64,000 bases of DNA from contig CM053141.1 of assembly GCA_028571685.1 (NCBI GenBank), forward strand, positions 140,024,833 to 140,088,832, in the 5' to 3' direction. Source of the DNA: Heterohyrax brucei. Its lineage: Eukaryota; Chordata; Mammalia; Hyracoidea; Procaviidae. The position numbers and the translations under genes were made by a program. The notes beneath the pieces were generated by a model. The model was not told the DNA's origin. It did no database searches and saw nothing but the letters and a program-made list of their open reading frames with translations. Position 1 is the stretch's first letter; every line of letters begins with the position of its first letter. Positions 1-11,307 of the stretch are shown here, one piece after another.

Positions 1-69
1 CTCTGTTCTGTGGGGTTGCTATGAGTCAGAATCAGCTCCACATCACTGGGTTTGGTTTTTGGTTTTTAT
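1..69 (+). repeat. AfroSINE, 3' part, cut by window edge
   Basis: AfroSINEs are tRNA-derived short retroposons of Afrotheria, mobilised by LINE machinery. The piece shows the conserved 3' block 'ttgctatgagtcagaatc' followed by the tail 'gggtttggtttttggttt'. The tRNA-like head lies outside the window. Confidence 0.85.
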
Positions 70-180
70 AGACTATTCTGTGAGTTAAGAGTGACGCAAT
101 GGCAAATGTACAGGAGGTTCAGTATTGCCACTAATTCCAGAAGGGTTCCTGTCCCCTTTTTCTGAAATTTATATAAAACT

Positions 181-330
181 TGTTGGAGCCAAATCAATTC
201 TGACTTAGAGCGACCCTATAGGACAGAGTAGAAGGGCCTCCGAGGGCTTGCAAGGAGCAGCTGGTAGATTTATACTGCTGAGCTTTTGGTTAGCAGCTGA
301 GCTCTTCACCACTGTACCACCAGGGACTCC
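181..330 (-). repeat. AfroSINE, near full length
   Basis: Read in reverse it runs from the 'ccctggtggtacagtgg' head through the A/B-box-like tRNA region to the 'cctatagggtcgctctaag' block. It is the short form, lacking the middle block. Confidence 0.88.
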
Positions 331-1139
331 GGAAACACTGGAGTGAAGAGGTAAGTCGTGATATTTTAACTGTATACATTTTATACAGTATCAAAAAGAG
401 TGTTTATAGGGCATGTAAGTATGATCAGCATAATACAGCTAAGCAATTTTGTAAACAGCTGTCCACAGAGAGCGCCACGGTAAAATCTAACAAATTACTG
501 GAAAACCAATTTAAATCTTTTCTAACAGCTCTGCTCTCAAACAGTAATTAAGAAGTTTTCCATTCTTCAAACACAGTAAAATCTCAAGATTATTTTTCTA
601 CATCTCTTACTTTCTTACAGGCAGGTTAGCTACCCGGGAAATCACCATCCTTCTTCCCTCTGAATTCTTGAACACGTCTCCAAGACTAGTCCCACAGACT
701 ATCTTTTCCTTGTTTCTCGGGGTCTGGATTTATTTCTTCGTCTGCCACTGTTCGGAGCTCTTGCCAACATAAACCACTTAAGCATGCTCCAAAGCATCTC
801 CGTGGCCCTTCTCATCCCATTGCCTCAAATCAAAACCCCTAGAGCTTAACTGGCAAAGAATGCCTTTCCTTAACCAGTGGAGGAGGGAGTGTGGCTACAA
901 AAATACTGATTGCTTTCTTTTTCCTCACTCTCTCCTCTCCCTCCTTGTCTCCTCCTTTCCCTCCCTCTGTAGGTTATCAAAATATACACACCAAAACATC
1001 CAACATACATTGATTATATTTTTCATGTTCTGCTACCATTATCTCTATCCTTTTTCAGAATATTCTACTGCCATTAACATAAATTCAGTGCCACTAAAAG
1101 AATAATTTCTTTTATAAGGTTCAGCACAGAGCTGGATCG
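331..1139. other. Unique sequence, no feature recognised
   Basis: AT-rich stretch with a C/T-rich patch near 930-970. Open frames are short, and no splice-site plus coding pattern or known repeat was recognised. Confidence 0.5.
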
Positions 1140-1902
1140 TATGAGATGGAGGTTAAGGATGTCCCAAATGCCCAAGATTTCCAAAGCACTTGACCACTCC
1201 ATCGTCTCAAACATCAGCCTCTCCTTCTCCTCTCAGTGCTATTCTCTGATCTTTGGTTTTAGTAATTTTCTGCAACATCTTACAGAACTCACCAACTGTA
1301 CTTACAGGTTTATCAGAGAAGTAACAGGGTGCAACTTGGGAACAGACATAACTCATAAGTAGCAGGAACAGCTCGAGGTATGGTTCTGGCTCAGGGTACC
1401 TTTTTGCTCTCTGCTACTGGACACTGCTCAGGTCCTTCCTGGGCAAGTGTTAGGACTCAGATCCATGAGTCAGCAAGGCCCACTGTCACCACCTTGCACT
1501 GCTCTCCTGTTCTGCCGTTTTGGGCCATTATTGTTCTTGTTACTGCTGTGCCTCTTTCTCTCACTGTCTTACATGTTACAGCCTTTCCCTCTCATTTTTC
1601 ACACCTACCTTTAAGCTTAGTGGGATAACAAAAGTGACCAATCCCCTTGTTAGCATTCCATATACCTTATTTTCATGGTCCCACCCCCACAAAGATTTGA
1701 TACACCTTATTTGCATTACCAGCAAACTGTCCAATCCCTTTGATGGGGCACAAGCACCTTATTTGCATAGTTCTACCCAGTCACTGTGTGGGAATGACAC
1801 AAACTAAGACTAGAAGGGCCATATTTAGCAATTCACTTTACCACAGGCTCCCAAACAAAAACTCCCCTTTTCCTCTTCCTTCACACCCCTCTTATTGAAT
1901 TG
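1140..1902. repeat. Possible old LTR with repeated octamer motifs
   Basis: The stretch has a loosely LTR-like composition but was not matched to a named family. At 1638-1800 a degenerate unit recurs: 'ccttattttcat' (about 1665-1676), 'ccttatttgcat' (1705-1716) and 'ccttatttgcat' (1757-1768), with 'accaatcccc' and 'tccaatccct' nearby. Exact ATTTGCAT octamers lie at 1709-1716 and 1761-1768. It could instead be unique sequence with a chance repeat. Confidence 0.3.
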
Positions 1903-2078
1903 TTCTTGTTAGGCAGATACTAATTCATAGCCACCCCACATGACAGAGTAGAACCTCCCCACAGTCCCCCCCAGCTCCCCGCTGTAATCTCTATGGGAGC
2001 ACATCAGTAGGTCTTTCTCTGACTGACCCATTAGATGAGTTTGAACAACCAATCTTTCAGCAGCCAAGGGCTTATCTG
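1903..2078 (-). repeat. AfroSINE, long form
   Basis: Reverse strand shows the AfroSINE 3' block (RC of 'attcatagccaccccac') and the tRNA-like head near 2060-2075. The middle block at about 1980-2030 (RC contains 'agaaagacctactgatg') is absent from the short form, so this is an older subfamily. Confidence 0.75.
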
Positions 2079-2104
2079 TTTGTACTTCCAAGGCTCCTTC
2101 CTTC

Positions 2105-2556
2105 TACTCCTATTTATTTCTAAGGTGGCTTTAAGTAGGTTCCAACTCATAGCAACCTCATATACAACAAAGCAAAACATTGCCTGGTCCTGGGTCATCC
2201 TCACAATTGTTGTTATGCTTGAGCCCATGGTTGTAGACATTGTGCCAATCCATCTCATTGAGGACTTCCTCTTTTTCACTGACCTTCCACTCTACCAAGC
2301 ATGATGTCCTTCTCCAGGGACTGATCCTTCCTGACAGCCTCTCCAAAGTATGTGAGATGAAGTCTTGCCATTCAAGCTGTGCTTCCCAAACAAACTTGTT
2401 CATTCTTCTGGCAACTCATGTATTCTATATTCTTTGCCAACACCGTAATTCAATGGCATTGATTCCTCTTCAGCCTACTTTATTCCTTATCCAGCTTGAG
2501 ATGCATATAAGGTGATTAAAAACACCATGGCTTAAATGAAGTGCACCTTCATCCTT
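2105..2556 (-). mobile_element. RTE-type LINE, 3' end with RT C-terminal remnant
   Basis: Minus-strand frames carry the RTE C-terminal pattern. Around 2158-2403 the peptide reads NKFVWEAQLEWQDFISHT, then GRISPWRRTSCLVE, matching the family's 'H..R...SLEKDIMLG' stretch once frameshifts are allowed. The + strand start 'gtaggttccaactcatag' is the complement of the 3' end that AfroSINEs share. Stops and frame breaks make it inactive. L1 fragment A begins directly after it. Confidence 0.78.
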
Positions 2557-3094
2557 AACTCACCTATTCCTTACCTACTCCTGGTAACCATTAATAATCT
2601 TTGATTTCTGTATACTTCCTTGTTTCATATACGTGAGATCACTTGGTATGTGTCCTTTTGTAATTAGTCCACTCAGCATAATGTTTTCAAGTTAACATTC
2701 ATGATGTCCCATGCATCGGAACTTCTCTTCACAGCTGCATAAGATTCCATTGTGTGTGTGTATCACATTTTTATTATTAATTCATCTATTGATGGGCATC
2801 TTGGTTGTTTTCACCTTTGGGCTACTATGAAAGTACTAAAATGAACAGTGGCAGGTTTCTGTTTGCATTCTTGCCTTCGCTTCTTCTAGGTATATACCTA
2901 GAATTGGGACTGCTGGGTCTTAACGGTAATTTTGTGTTCTTTTTGAGGAACTATCAACTGTTTTCCACCATGATTGTATCATTTTATATTCCTGTCAGCA
3001 ATGGGTGTAGGCCCCAGTTTCTCTACAACTGAGCTGATGCTCATTATTACCATTTTTTGGATCATTGTCATTCTACTGGTGGTGAGGCCATGAT

Positions 3095-3260
3095 GGGAAT
3101 CCCTGGTAGCATGGTAGTTAAGTACTGTGGCTGCTAAACAAAAGATCAGCAGTTCAAATCCTTTGGGTGCTCCTTGGAACCTATGGGGCAGTTCTACCTT
3201 GTCCTATAGGGTCACTATGAGCCAGAATTGACCCAACAGCAGTTTGTTTTTTTTTTTTTT
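3095..3260 (+). repeat. AfroSINE nested in L1 A
   Basis: Short-form copy from 'aatccctggtagcatgg' to 'gagccagaattgacccaac', with a T-rich tail at 3248-3260. It lies opposite to the host L1, so it inserted after L1 A. Confidence 0.88.
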
Positions 3261-3605
3261 AATGGCTAATGATATTGCGTGTTTTTTCATGTGCTTATCG
3301 GCCATCTGAATATCCTCTCTGGTGGACTGTTCAAGACATTTGTCCAGTTTTTGATTTGGTTGTTGCTCTTTTTGTTGTGTAATGGTAGAACTTTTATATG
3401 TATGTATTTTGGATATTTGACCCTTAGCTGATATATGGTTCCTGAAAAGTTTTATCCTAATCTGTAGGTTATCTTTTTAATTTGTTGATAAAATCCTTTG
3501 ATGTACAAAAGTGTTTAATTTTTATGACGTCTAACCTATTTTATCTTTTACTGCTCATACTTTTGTTCTGTGGCCATCTGTCATTAAACACTAGGCCCTA
3601 CAATT

Positions 3606-3638
3606 CAGTCGGATCCGACTCGACAGCACTTGGCTTGG
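3606..3638 (+). repeat. Ultra-short AfroSINE 3'-end insertion with TSD
   Basis: The 33-bp insert contains 'ggatccgactcgacagcac' and 'ttggcttgg', the AfroSINE 3' terminus. It is flanked by the direct repeat 'ctacaatt' at 3598-3605 and 3639-3646. No tRNA-like region is present, so it looks like an extreme 5' truncation. Confidence 0.65.
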
Positions 3639-3861
3639 CTACAATTTCACGCTTACATTGTCTTCTGAGAATTGGATGATTTTAGTTTTTACATTTAGTT
3701 TCTTGATCCATTTTGAATTGGTTTCTGTGTATGATATAAAGCATTGATCTGGATTCATTCTTCTGCATGTGGAAATCTTATTTGCCAAGCATTATTTATT
3801 GAAGGACTCTTCCATCCCCATTGAATGAACTTAGAACCCTTGTTGAAAATCAGCTGACCAC

Positions 3862-4018
3862 AAAGCCAAAACCATTGTAGCTGAGACAATTGCAAATCAT
3901 AGCGACTCTGTAAGACAGAGTAGAACTGCCCTGTGGAGTTTCCAAAGAGTGCCTGGTGAGTTTGAACTGCTGATCTTTTGGTTAGCAGCTGTAGCACTTA
4001 ACCAGTATGCCACGAGGA
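3862..4018 (-). repeat. AfroSINE nested in L1 A
   Basis: Short-form minus copy ending at 'agtatgccacgaggatttt'. Flanks 'tcagctgac' (about 3851) and 'tcagttgac' (about 4022) look like a diverged target duplication. Confidence 0.85.
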
Positions 4019-4167
4019 TTTTCAGTTGACTGTAGATGTATGGATTTCTTTATGGATTTGGAATTCTAGTCTGTTGGTCTATATGTCTCTTATTATACCA
4101 GTACCAGGGTGTTATGATTATTATAGCTTGGTAGTATGTTTTCCAGTTGGAAGTATAAGTCTCTTCT

Positions 4168-4431
4168 TCAAGATTTCTTTAGGTATTCTGAGTCCTTTGC
4201 ACTACATATAAATTTGAGGATCAGGATTTCCATTCCTGCAAAGAAGGATATTGGAATTTTGATAAGGATTGCTTTGAATCTATAGATTGCTTTGGGTAGT
4301 ATTGACATCTTAAATATATTAAGCCTTTCAATCCGTGAGCCCAGAATATCTCTCCCTTTATTTAGGTCATCTTTAATTTCTTTTAGTAAAGTTTTGTAAC
4401 TTAATTTATTATTCCCATTAGTAACAAACAA
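4168..4431 (-). pseudogene. L1 ORF2 C-terminal remnant (L1 A)
   Basis: An open minus-strand stretch of 87 codons includes LSYKTLLKEIKDDLNKG and MSILPKAIYRFKAILIKIPI, the conserved region of L1 ORF2p that follows the reverse transcriptase domain. Only this block remains in one frame. The rest of ORF2 in L1 A is broken by stops and by the nested SINEs, so no product is expected. Confidence 0.85.
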
Positions 4432-4432
4432 G

Positions 4433-4819
4433 TGAAATGTTTGATTTATTGTTAATCAAAGAAGTCTACACTATAAAGTTTATGTTTACTATAACTTAAT
4501 AATAGATACAAACTTAAATGAGTACCATTTCAGGTAATAAGACAGACTAGATATTTGTATCTATGCTCCCAACAAGAAAGAAGCAATGCTAATCTTCTTT
4601 GGAGATTTTCACATTCACTTCTTTAAATTCTCATAATTTATTCTACCAAGAAAATTATAAAAATATCTAAGCATACCACAAGCAAGACCTTACATAAATA
4701 AAAGACAAAGGAAAAGACCCACAGGTTTCATTAGAATTTCAGGTGCAGAATATGAAAAATTTGCCTGTTACCTTGAACAAAATAAACCTTGTTAACATCT
4801 GTAGAAATAGGAAACTATA
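4433..4819. other. AT-rich sequence, possibly degraded L1
   Basis: There are weak resemblances to plus-strand L1 (for example 'tatctatgctcccaacaag' near 4560), but the order does not fit one element. Nothing firm can be called. Confidence 0.35.
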
Positions 4820-5379
4820 AAGTATGACCAAATAAGAGTCGAAAAAAGAACTAAACAGTACTTCTGGAAATAAATAGATAATTTTAAAAAATTGAATGGA
4901 CAAATTTAACAGCTGATTTAGAAAGGAGAGCTAGCGGACTAGAGGATAGATCAGAAAAAAATTATTCAGGATATAGAACAGAGACAAAAATATAGAAAAT
5001 AAGAAATAGAGAATAGGAGACATGGAAGATAGGATGAGAAAGTCTAAAATAGATTTATTAGGTTCTAGAGGGAAAGAAGAGAAAGAACAGTATGAGATAA
5101 CACTTGAAAAGGTCATGGCTTAATTTTTCAAAAGTTATTTCTTTTCGTAGATGACATGATTCTATACATAGAAAATTCTAAAGATTCCTCAAGAAAGCTG
5201 CTGGAAGAATTCAACCAAGTTGCAGAGTACAAGATCAACACACAGCAATCAACTGGGTTCCTTAACACTAACAAGGAGAATTCCAAAAAGGAACTTAAGA
5301 AAATATTTCAATTTACAATAGCCCCTCAAATGATAAAACACCTTGGAATAAACCTAACTAGGGATATAAAAGATCTATT

Positions 5380-5566
5380 GTGCGGTAGTTAAATGTTTCT
5401 CTGACAGCTAAAGATTAACTACCAGCCTGAAATTTCAGAATAGTCCAAAACTACCAGCCACTCCTTGGAAACCCTTTTGAGCACTTCTACTCTATCTTAC
5501 AGGGTTGCTATGAGTCAGAGTAGACTCAGTGGCAGTGGGTTCAGTTATTGGCTTTTTATACAATGA
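5380..5566 (+). repeat. AfroSINE nested in L1 B ORF2
   Basis: Starts about 'gtgcggtagttaaatg' and ends 'gtggcagtgggttcag'. The longer spacing between head and 'actccttggaaaccc' suggests the long form. L1 sequence continues after it. Confidence 0.75.
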
Positions 5567-5982
5567 AAAATATAAAACATTGGTGCCAGAAACTAAAAGG
5601 CACCTATGTGAGGGTAAGCAAATTTTGCACTCATGGTGAATTTTGCACTTAACATGGTGAAAATATCAGTACTACTAACAGTGATCTATAGATAAAGTAC
5701 AATGCCAATTCAAATTCCAACACCACTCTTTACCGAAATGGAAAAACTATTCGCCAACTTTGTAAGGAAGAGAAAGTAGCCTGAATAGCTGAAGCACTGA
5801 TGAAAAAGAAGCCTCACATTTCCCAGTTTCAAAACATGCTATACAGCTCCAGTAAGCAAAACAGCCTGCTACTGGTTCAGGAACAGACACATAAACCAAG
5901 GAATAGAATTGAAAACTCAAAAATAAATCCATCCATTTATGGGCAGCTGATTTTTGACATGTCTTATAAGAACTACAACTAG

Positions 5983-6250
5983 AGTTCTCCTTAGAAGCAA
6001 CAGTGGTGAGATTTATGTCTCATAGTTTGAACATGTTGTTGGGAGACTTCACACTCCGTAAAGTGGACAGTCAGTGAACAAGAGGAGACTCTCAGTAAGA
6101 TGGATTGACAGAGTGGCTGCAACAATGAGCTCGAGCACAACAATGATCGTGGGCACGGTGCAAGACTGGGCGATAGTCATTCTGTCACACATAGGGTTGC
6201 TATGAGTTGGAATCGACTCTCTGGCACCTAACAATAACAACAACAACATT
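5983..6250 (+). mobile_element. RTE LINE 3' end nested in L1 B
   Basis: Translated remnants match the last part of RTE ORF ('SVRWIDRVAATM', then 'SHSVTHRVAMSWNRLS'). The element ends 'ggcacctaacaataacaac', the shared RTE/AfroSINE tail, followed by a CAA-type run. L1 ORF2 resumes at about 6250. Confidence 0.8.
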
Positions 6251-6437
6251 TGACAAGAGAACCAAGTCCACTGAGGACAGAAGAAATGGTACTGGCAAAA
6301 CTGGATGTTCATTTGCAGAAAAATAAAACAGGACCCATACAGAAAAATGGACTCAAAGTGCATCAAAGACCTAAATGTTGAAGCTAAAACTATAAATTTT
6401 CTAGAGGATAACATAAGTCAAAACTATGGGACCTAAT

Positions 6438-6478
6438 TTAAAAATATATATATGTATGTGTGTATATATATATATAAA
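6438..6478. repeat. (TA)n/(TG)n microsatellite
   Basis: Alternating 'atatatatatgtatgtgtg' followed by a further TA run, inside L1 B. Confidence 0.85.
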
Positions 6479-8811
6479 CACAGCTACAAAGATATGAATA
6501 ACAGAAGACAAATTTGATAACTGGGACCTCCTGAAAATGAAAAATTCATGATCATCAAAAACTTTGTCAAAAGTTTTTTTAAGAAAAAATTCTTAAGGAA
6601 TGACATATCCAATAAAGGTCTCATATCTCAAATCTATAAAAAACTTCAACCCAACAACAAAGACAAGACAAACAATTAAAAAACAGACAGAGAACATAAA
6701 CAGAAACCTCGTCATAGAAGACATTTAAGTGATCAACAAACACATGAAGAGGTGGATGTGATCATTAGCCATTAGAGAGATGTATGTCAAAACTACAGTG
6801 AGATATCATTTCACCCCTGCAGAATACACACACTAGGAAAAAAAAATGCTGTATGTGGGGAGATTGGAACTCCTGTCTACTGCTAGTGAGTTTACAACAT
6901 GGCACAACCTCTAGGGAAAGTGGTATGATACTTCCTCAAAAATCTAGAAATGGAAATACCTTTCCCAGCAATCCGACTGCTAGGTACAGACCATAGAGAG
7001 CTAATAAAAGCAACAGCAACAGGCATATACACACAACTATGTTCACTGCAGCATTATTCACAATAGCAAAAAAGATGCAAACAACTTAAGTGCCCAACAG
7101 TGGATGAATGTATAAATCATAATGTGGTACATACAAATGATGGAATACTACACAGCCATAAAGAATAATTATGAATCTTTGAAACATTTCATAACATGGA
7201 TGGATATGGAGAACATCGAGTGAAATAAGTCAATCACAAAAGGACAAGTATTTATGATAGTATCTTTACAAGAAGACAAGACTAGATCAGTATACATACT
7301 AAAGCTCGTTGGTAGTTACCAGGGAAGGGGAGAAAGCACTGTTGAGATAGCAGACACTGTTATTTCTGGTGATAGGAAAGGTAGTAGTGAATGTGAATGA
7401 AGTGCACACAGCTTAACCAAGGTAAATGATGTCACTAAAAAGTGTACAAGGGAAAATGAGGAAAGGATGCTTTCCACAGCAGATTATAATGTTGTGGTAG
7501 TAACAACCCAAAACTTGTGGTTATACAAATACATATGTAGGCATAGAGGTGTTTGGGCATGAATATGTGGATACACATGTATGCACAAGTAGATGCGTCT
7601 CCAAGGATATTTATAGACAAGTGTGTGTATATATGCATGTATATTCACATGTATAATAAACCATATAAGGCACACCGTTATGGACATATCTTAGACATAA
7701 ATCAAACACCTCATGGGGTTGGTTTTGTGGGCTTAAAGACTTCGTACCATGGTCTTCATGGCACAACTCAGTTATTTGGCATAATATAGTTCATAAAGTG
7801 TGTGTTTTACATTCCCTTGTGGTAAGCAGGGTCTTAAAAGCTTATGAGCAGCCATCTAAGATACAACTATTGGCTTCTGTTCATACTAAACAAAAGAGAA
7901 AGAAGGAAACCAGACTCAGAGAAGAAAGTAGTTTACAGGACTAATGGCCTACACAAACTAAGGCCTCATCCGCCCTGAAGACTCGAAGAACTTAAATGGT
8001 GCCTGGCTACCACTACTGACTGTTCTGATCAGAGCTATAATAGATGGCTCCTTATAGAATGGGAGAAAACTGTAGAACAGAACTCAAATTCTTAAAAAGT
8101 CCAGATGTAGCTGGACTGGTTGAGATTAGAGAACTCTCTCAGGCTCTCAACAAGAGATACTCTTTAAATGTTAAACTGGAATTACCCTTTGAGATCATTT
8201 AGCTAAATTAACAGATTGGTTCACAAAGTATCACCTGTGAGTGGTGAGTCTTTAGAAAATCATCTGTGTGAGATCAAATGGTCAAAAATTAAAGCAAAGA
8301 TGGGAAGATAAGGTGGTAGGGACATTGGAGTACTGGAAATGGTTTAATCAGAATGGAATGAATGAGAATGATGACATGTTTGTGGAAAATTATGCAACCA
8401 ATATAATGGAATAATTCACGTAGAAATTGTTAGTGTGAACCTAATTTGCTGTGTAATCTTGCACTTTCAACAATAAGATGTTGTTAAAACAAACGAAAAC
8501 CGATGAAAGACACCAAAACATAGATTCTAGAAGCCCAAAGAATGATAAGCAGCCAAATTAAAGAGTTCACTCCTAGGCATTTTATAGTAAAACTCACAGA
8601 AAATCAGACAATGAGAAAACTTCAAAAGCAACAGGAGAGGGCGAAAAAAAAGTACCTTGGAGAGAATACCTGAGAGCTGACTTCTCAACAATAATAAGAT
8701 AATGAAATCTTGATGTGTTTAGAAAAATAGATCTAAACTAGAATTCTATACAGTACAACGCATTGTAAGAACAAAGGTGAAATAAAGATGCATTGAGGCA
8801 AATTTTGGAAA

Positions 8812-8979
8812 CCTTGGTGGCATAGTGGTGAAGTGCTATGGCTATAAACCAAGAGGTCAGCAGTTCACAACCGCCAGGTACTCCTTGGAAATCCTATGTA
8901 ACAGTTCTACTCTGACCTCTGGGGTCATTATGAGTCTGAACCGACTGAATGGCACCTAACAACCACCACCACCAGCAGT
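8812..8979 (+). repeat. AfroSINE with RTE-like tail
   Basis: Head 'ttggtggcatagtggtgaa'. The tail 'aatggcacctaacaacc' followed by CAC units is the RTE 3' end type, unlike the 'gggtttggttt' tail of most copies here. Confidence 0.88.
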
Positions 8980-9150
8980 CTGGAAACCCTCGTGGTGTAG
9001 TGGTTAAATGCTGTGTCTGCTAACCAGAAGGTTGGTAGTTCAAATTCACCAAGTGCTCCTTGGAAGCTCTAGGAGGCAGTTTTATTCTGTCTATAGGGTG
9101 GCTGTGAGTCAACAGCAGTGGCTCTTCGGCTACCAGCCATCCTCAAAAAA
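8980..9150 (+). repeat. AfroSINE, tandem to the previous copy
   Basis: A second head, 'accctcgtggtgtagtgg', begins right after the first copy's tail. The 3' part is rearranged near 'gtcaacagcagtggctc'. Two independent insertions or one dimer are both possible. Confidence 0.85.
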
Positions 9151-9308
9151 ACAAAATTCTAAAAACTGCAGTTCAGATGGAAGTGAAGTGACTCCAGAAA
9201 GATAGCTTAGAAATCAGAATAAATAAAGTGAAATGAAAAATGGTTAAAATGCAGATAAATCTTAATGAGCAACAACCCAGAAATCAATAGGGTCTTGTGT
9301 GGGTTTAA

Positions 9309-9338
9309 AAAAAAGAGAGCGAGAGAGAGAGAATGAGA
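9309..9338. repeat. (GA)n simple repeat
   Basis: 'agagagcgagagagagaga' flanked by A-rich sequence in L1 C. Confidence 0.85.
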
Positions 9339-9870
9339 AAGAGTTTTAAAAAACTGCAAAAAAAAATTAGAAAATATAAATTTGGCTAACTTCCACGTTA
9401 GAAGAGAGGGAAGAAAATAACAAGCAGTCTCCAAAAAGGCAAGAGTAGAGAGCTAAGAAATAAACAATAGCAGCAACAGATAGAGAACACAAAGTTGTAA
9501 TTATACTAAACCTAAATGGATTATATCTTTCAGATAAAAGAAGAAAGAATGTCTGCTTGCTATTTATCATAAGAATAAACAATGGTGGAAAGTAAAAGTT
9601 TGGAAAAAAGAAAGACTTGGTAAATTCTAAAGGCACAGATTTTCAGGCATAAGAAATTATTAAGAAATAAAGCAGCTGCTCTTTAATGGTAAAAGTTTCA
9701 ACTTACAAGGAAGATACACTAATTTAAAATTGACATATGTTCAGTAACAGTCTGAATACATACACAATAAAAATGGACAGAGTGACCAAGAGAAATAGAC
9801 AAGTCACAAATCATAGTAGTAGATTTTAGCATCTCTCTGTCTATAGTTAGTAGAAAGAACATTAAATTTC

Positions 9871-11095
9871 AAGGGAATACACAAAGAAGAAAATGCTGTT
9901 GGGTGTATTTGCTTTTTAAAAACAAAAACAAAACTTTTCCCCAAATGTAAATTTATAGTTAAGAAACAAAGGACCTGTGTGAGTCTTGAGTGGCTTTGTA
10001 TCTTGGGGACTGCAGAAATCTATCTGTTCCTAAACACCTTGGCACCTGTGAGTGATTCTGAGCAGCAGAGGGGGAGGAAAGAATGTGTGGATCAGGTGTT
10101 AACAGCCTCTTTCCCAAATGTCCTCCTCCTTTCTTTGCCTAACGACTTTGGTTATGGAAAGTGCCTTATGACAGTTTAAAGTAAACCAAGCTGCCACCAC
10201 AGCAGTATATAGTGGCCTGGCTGTGAGCTGTGTCCCCTTTGATCCAGATTCCAGAAGAGAAATGGCCCCGGAAGAAGCTGACATTTCAGGGCTGGCTTGC
10301 TGTCCTGTGCCAGAGACAAACACGCTTCCAAAGATGTGAAAAATCCTAGCTGTTCTCAGTTATCTGGCTTCCTGCATATAGTGTGAAAAGGCAGCCTTGT
10401 TCTCGGAGAGGTAATGTTCAGTTTATTGTGGTGTGAGGTAAAGGCACTTTGTGTTATTTTATTGTCTGTGCAAAATGAGCGGTCACCTCCCAGACCACTG
10501 CGCAGGGGCTTACCGTTTTACTTAGTGTCTGAGGAACACACCCAGGCCAGAACAGCTCACTAGGAACTGGAATAGGATGAAATGTGGATGAGAGCCCATT
10601 CTAAGATGAAGGATGTTTCATAGTGCCAAGTGAGGTGATGGAAAAATAAAAAGCCAGGCGAGAGTGTACACAAAAATGATGTAGAAAAGGTACCTCTTCT
10701 CCAGCTTCGTGCAATACTTAGACTTGCTGTTGCGAACTGCCTTTCATAGAAACTGTTTCCAAAACCACTTTTCAGTTAATAAAAATCCCTGTATTAGCCC
10801 TTTGTTAGTGTGTAGTAATAAATCATAACAGAGGCAGATGAAAAAAATCACATTCAGGGGATGATACTTCAGTCAGGGTGGGAACAGGTTTAAGATCTGG
10901 TCTGGATATAGTAGGACTCAGCTACAGAACTGACTCCCCTCTTTAGGGTCTTATGTGCTTGGATGATGCAAAAATGACTACTTGTTGAGCAGCAACCACA
11001 AAGATTGTCTTCCAGGTATTTTTCACTCTTTCCCCATCTGTCTGTATTTCTACCTCTCCAACATGCAGGAGATACCAAGACATGCACAAATTGTT
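9871..11095. other. Unique sequence
   Basis: There is no recognisable repeat and no frame with coding character. An AATAAA near 10779 has no supporting transcript structure. Composition is less AT-rich than the L1 flanks. Confidence 0.5.
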
Positions 11096-11138
11096 GAGTA
11101 TTCAAACCTGTTGCCCTCCAATCGATTCTGACTCATAG
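11096..11138 (-). repeat. AfroSINE 3' stub
   Basis: 'caatcgattctgactcatag' is the antisense 3' block. It then stops at an A-rich junction where the next SINE starts. Confidence 0.7.
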
Positions 11139-11297
11139 AAAAAAACAAACAAAAACTCCACTGCTGTCGAGTCAATTCCAACTCATGGCAAGCCTATAGG
11201 ACAGAGTAGAAATGCTCCAGAGAGTTTCCAAGGGGCACTTGGAAGATTTGAACTGCTGATGTAGCACTTAACCACTAGGCCACCAGGGTTTCTGTTA
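11139..11297 (-). repeat. AfroSINE
   Basis: 'ctgtcgagtcaattccaac' to 'ccactaggccaccagggtt'. There is a small internal deletion in the tRNA region (the usual 'ccttttggttagcagc' is missing). Confidence 0.87.
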
Positions 11298-11307
11298 GGA
11301 CACTGTA

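Larger units (their letters stand above)
2557..4432 (-). mobile_element. L1 fragment A (minus): 3' half of ORF2
   Basis: The + strand reads as antisense L1, for example 'ttcatctattgatgggcat', 'tatatacctagaattggga' and 'tcttctgcatgtggaaatc'. It contains two AfroSINEs (3095-3260 and 3862-4018) and a 33-bp SINE-end insertion (3606-3638). The head end is lost at about 4432. Confidence 0.85.
5121..7180 (+). pseudogene. L1 ORF2 remnant (L1 B)
   Basis: The first segment (5156-5392) reads MILYIENSKDSSRKLLEEF and HLGINLTRDIKDL, the stretch just after the RT catalytic box. Just upstream 'gtagatgacatgatt' preserves a DDM motif. Later pieces resemble the ORF2 C-terminal region, for example 'caatgccaattcaaattcc' near 5700. 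Two nested elements and many stops break it. Confidence 0.8.
4820..8490 (+). mobile_element. L1 fragment B (plus): ORF1 and ORF2 remnants plus 3'UTR
   Basis: ORF1-like sequence at 4820-5110 (for example 'aaaagaactaaacagtac') jumps to ORF2 sequence from 5121. ORF2 is interrupted by an AfroSINE (5380-5566) and an RTE end (5983-6250) and resumes after each. From about 7470 to 8490 it holds the afrotherian L1 3'UTR, whose antisense equivalent appears at 30.2-31.2 kb. This is an old copy with many stops. Confidence 0.75.
8491..9870 (+). mobile_element. L1 fragment C (plus): ORF1 end to ORF2 start
   Basis: The piece 'agaattctatacagtacaa' and 'aggtgaaataaagatgcat' matches the L1 ORF1 C-terminal coding region, where the peptide runs NFQPRI.YP and then EGEIK. 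Two AfroSINEs follow (8812-9150). ORF2 N-terminal remnants then appear ('taaacctaaatggattata', 'gacagagtgaccaagagaa'). Because ORF1 follows directly on the 3'UTR of L1 B, this is a separate element. Confidence 0.68.

Noticed and set aside
10779..10784. AATAAA as the end of a transcript
   Set aside because: A hexamer alone is common in AT-rich DNA and no exon lies upstream.
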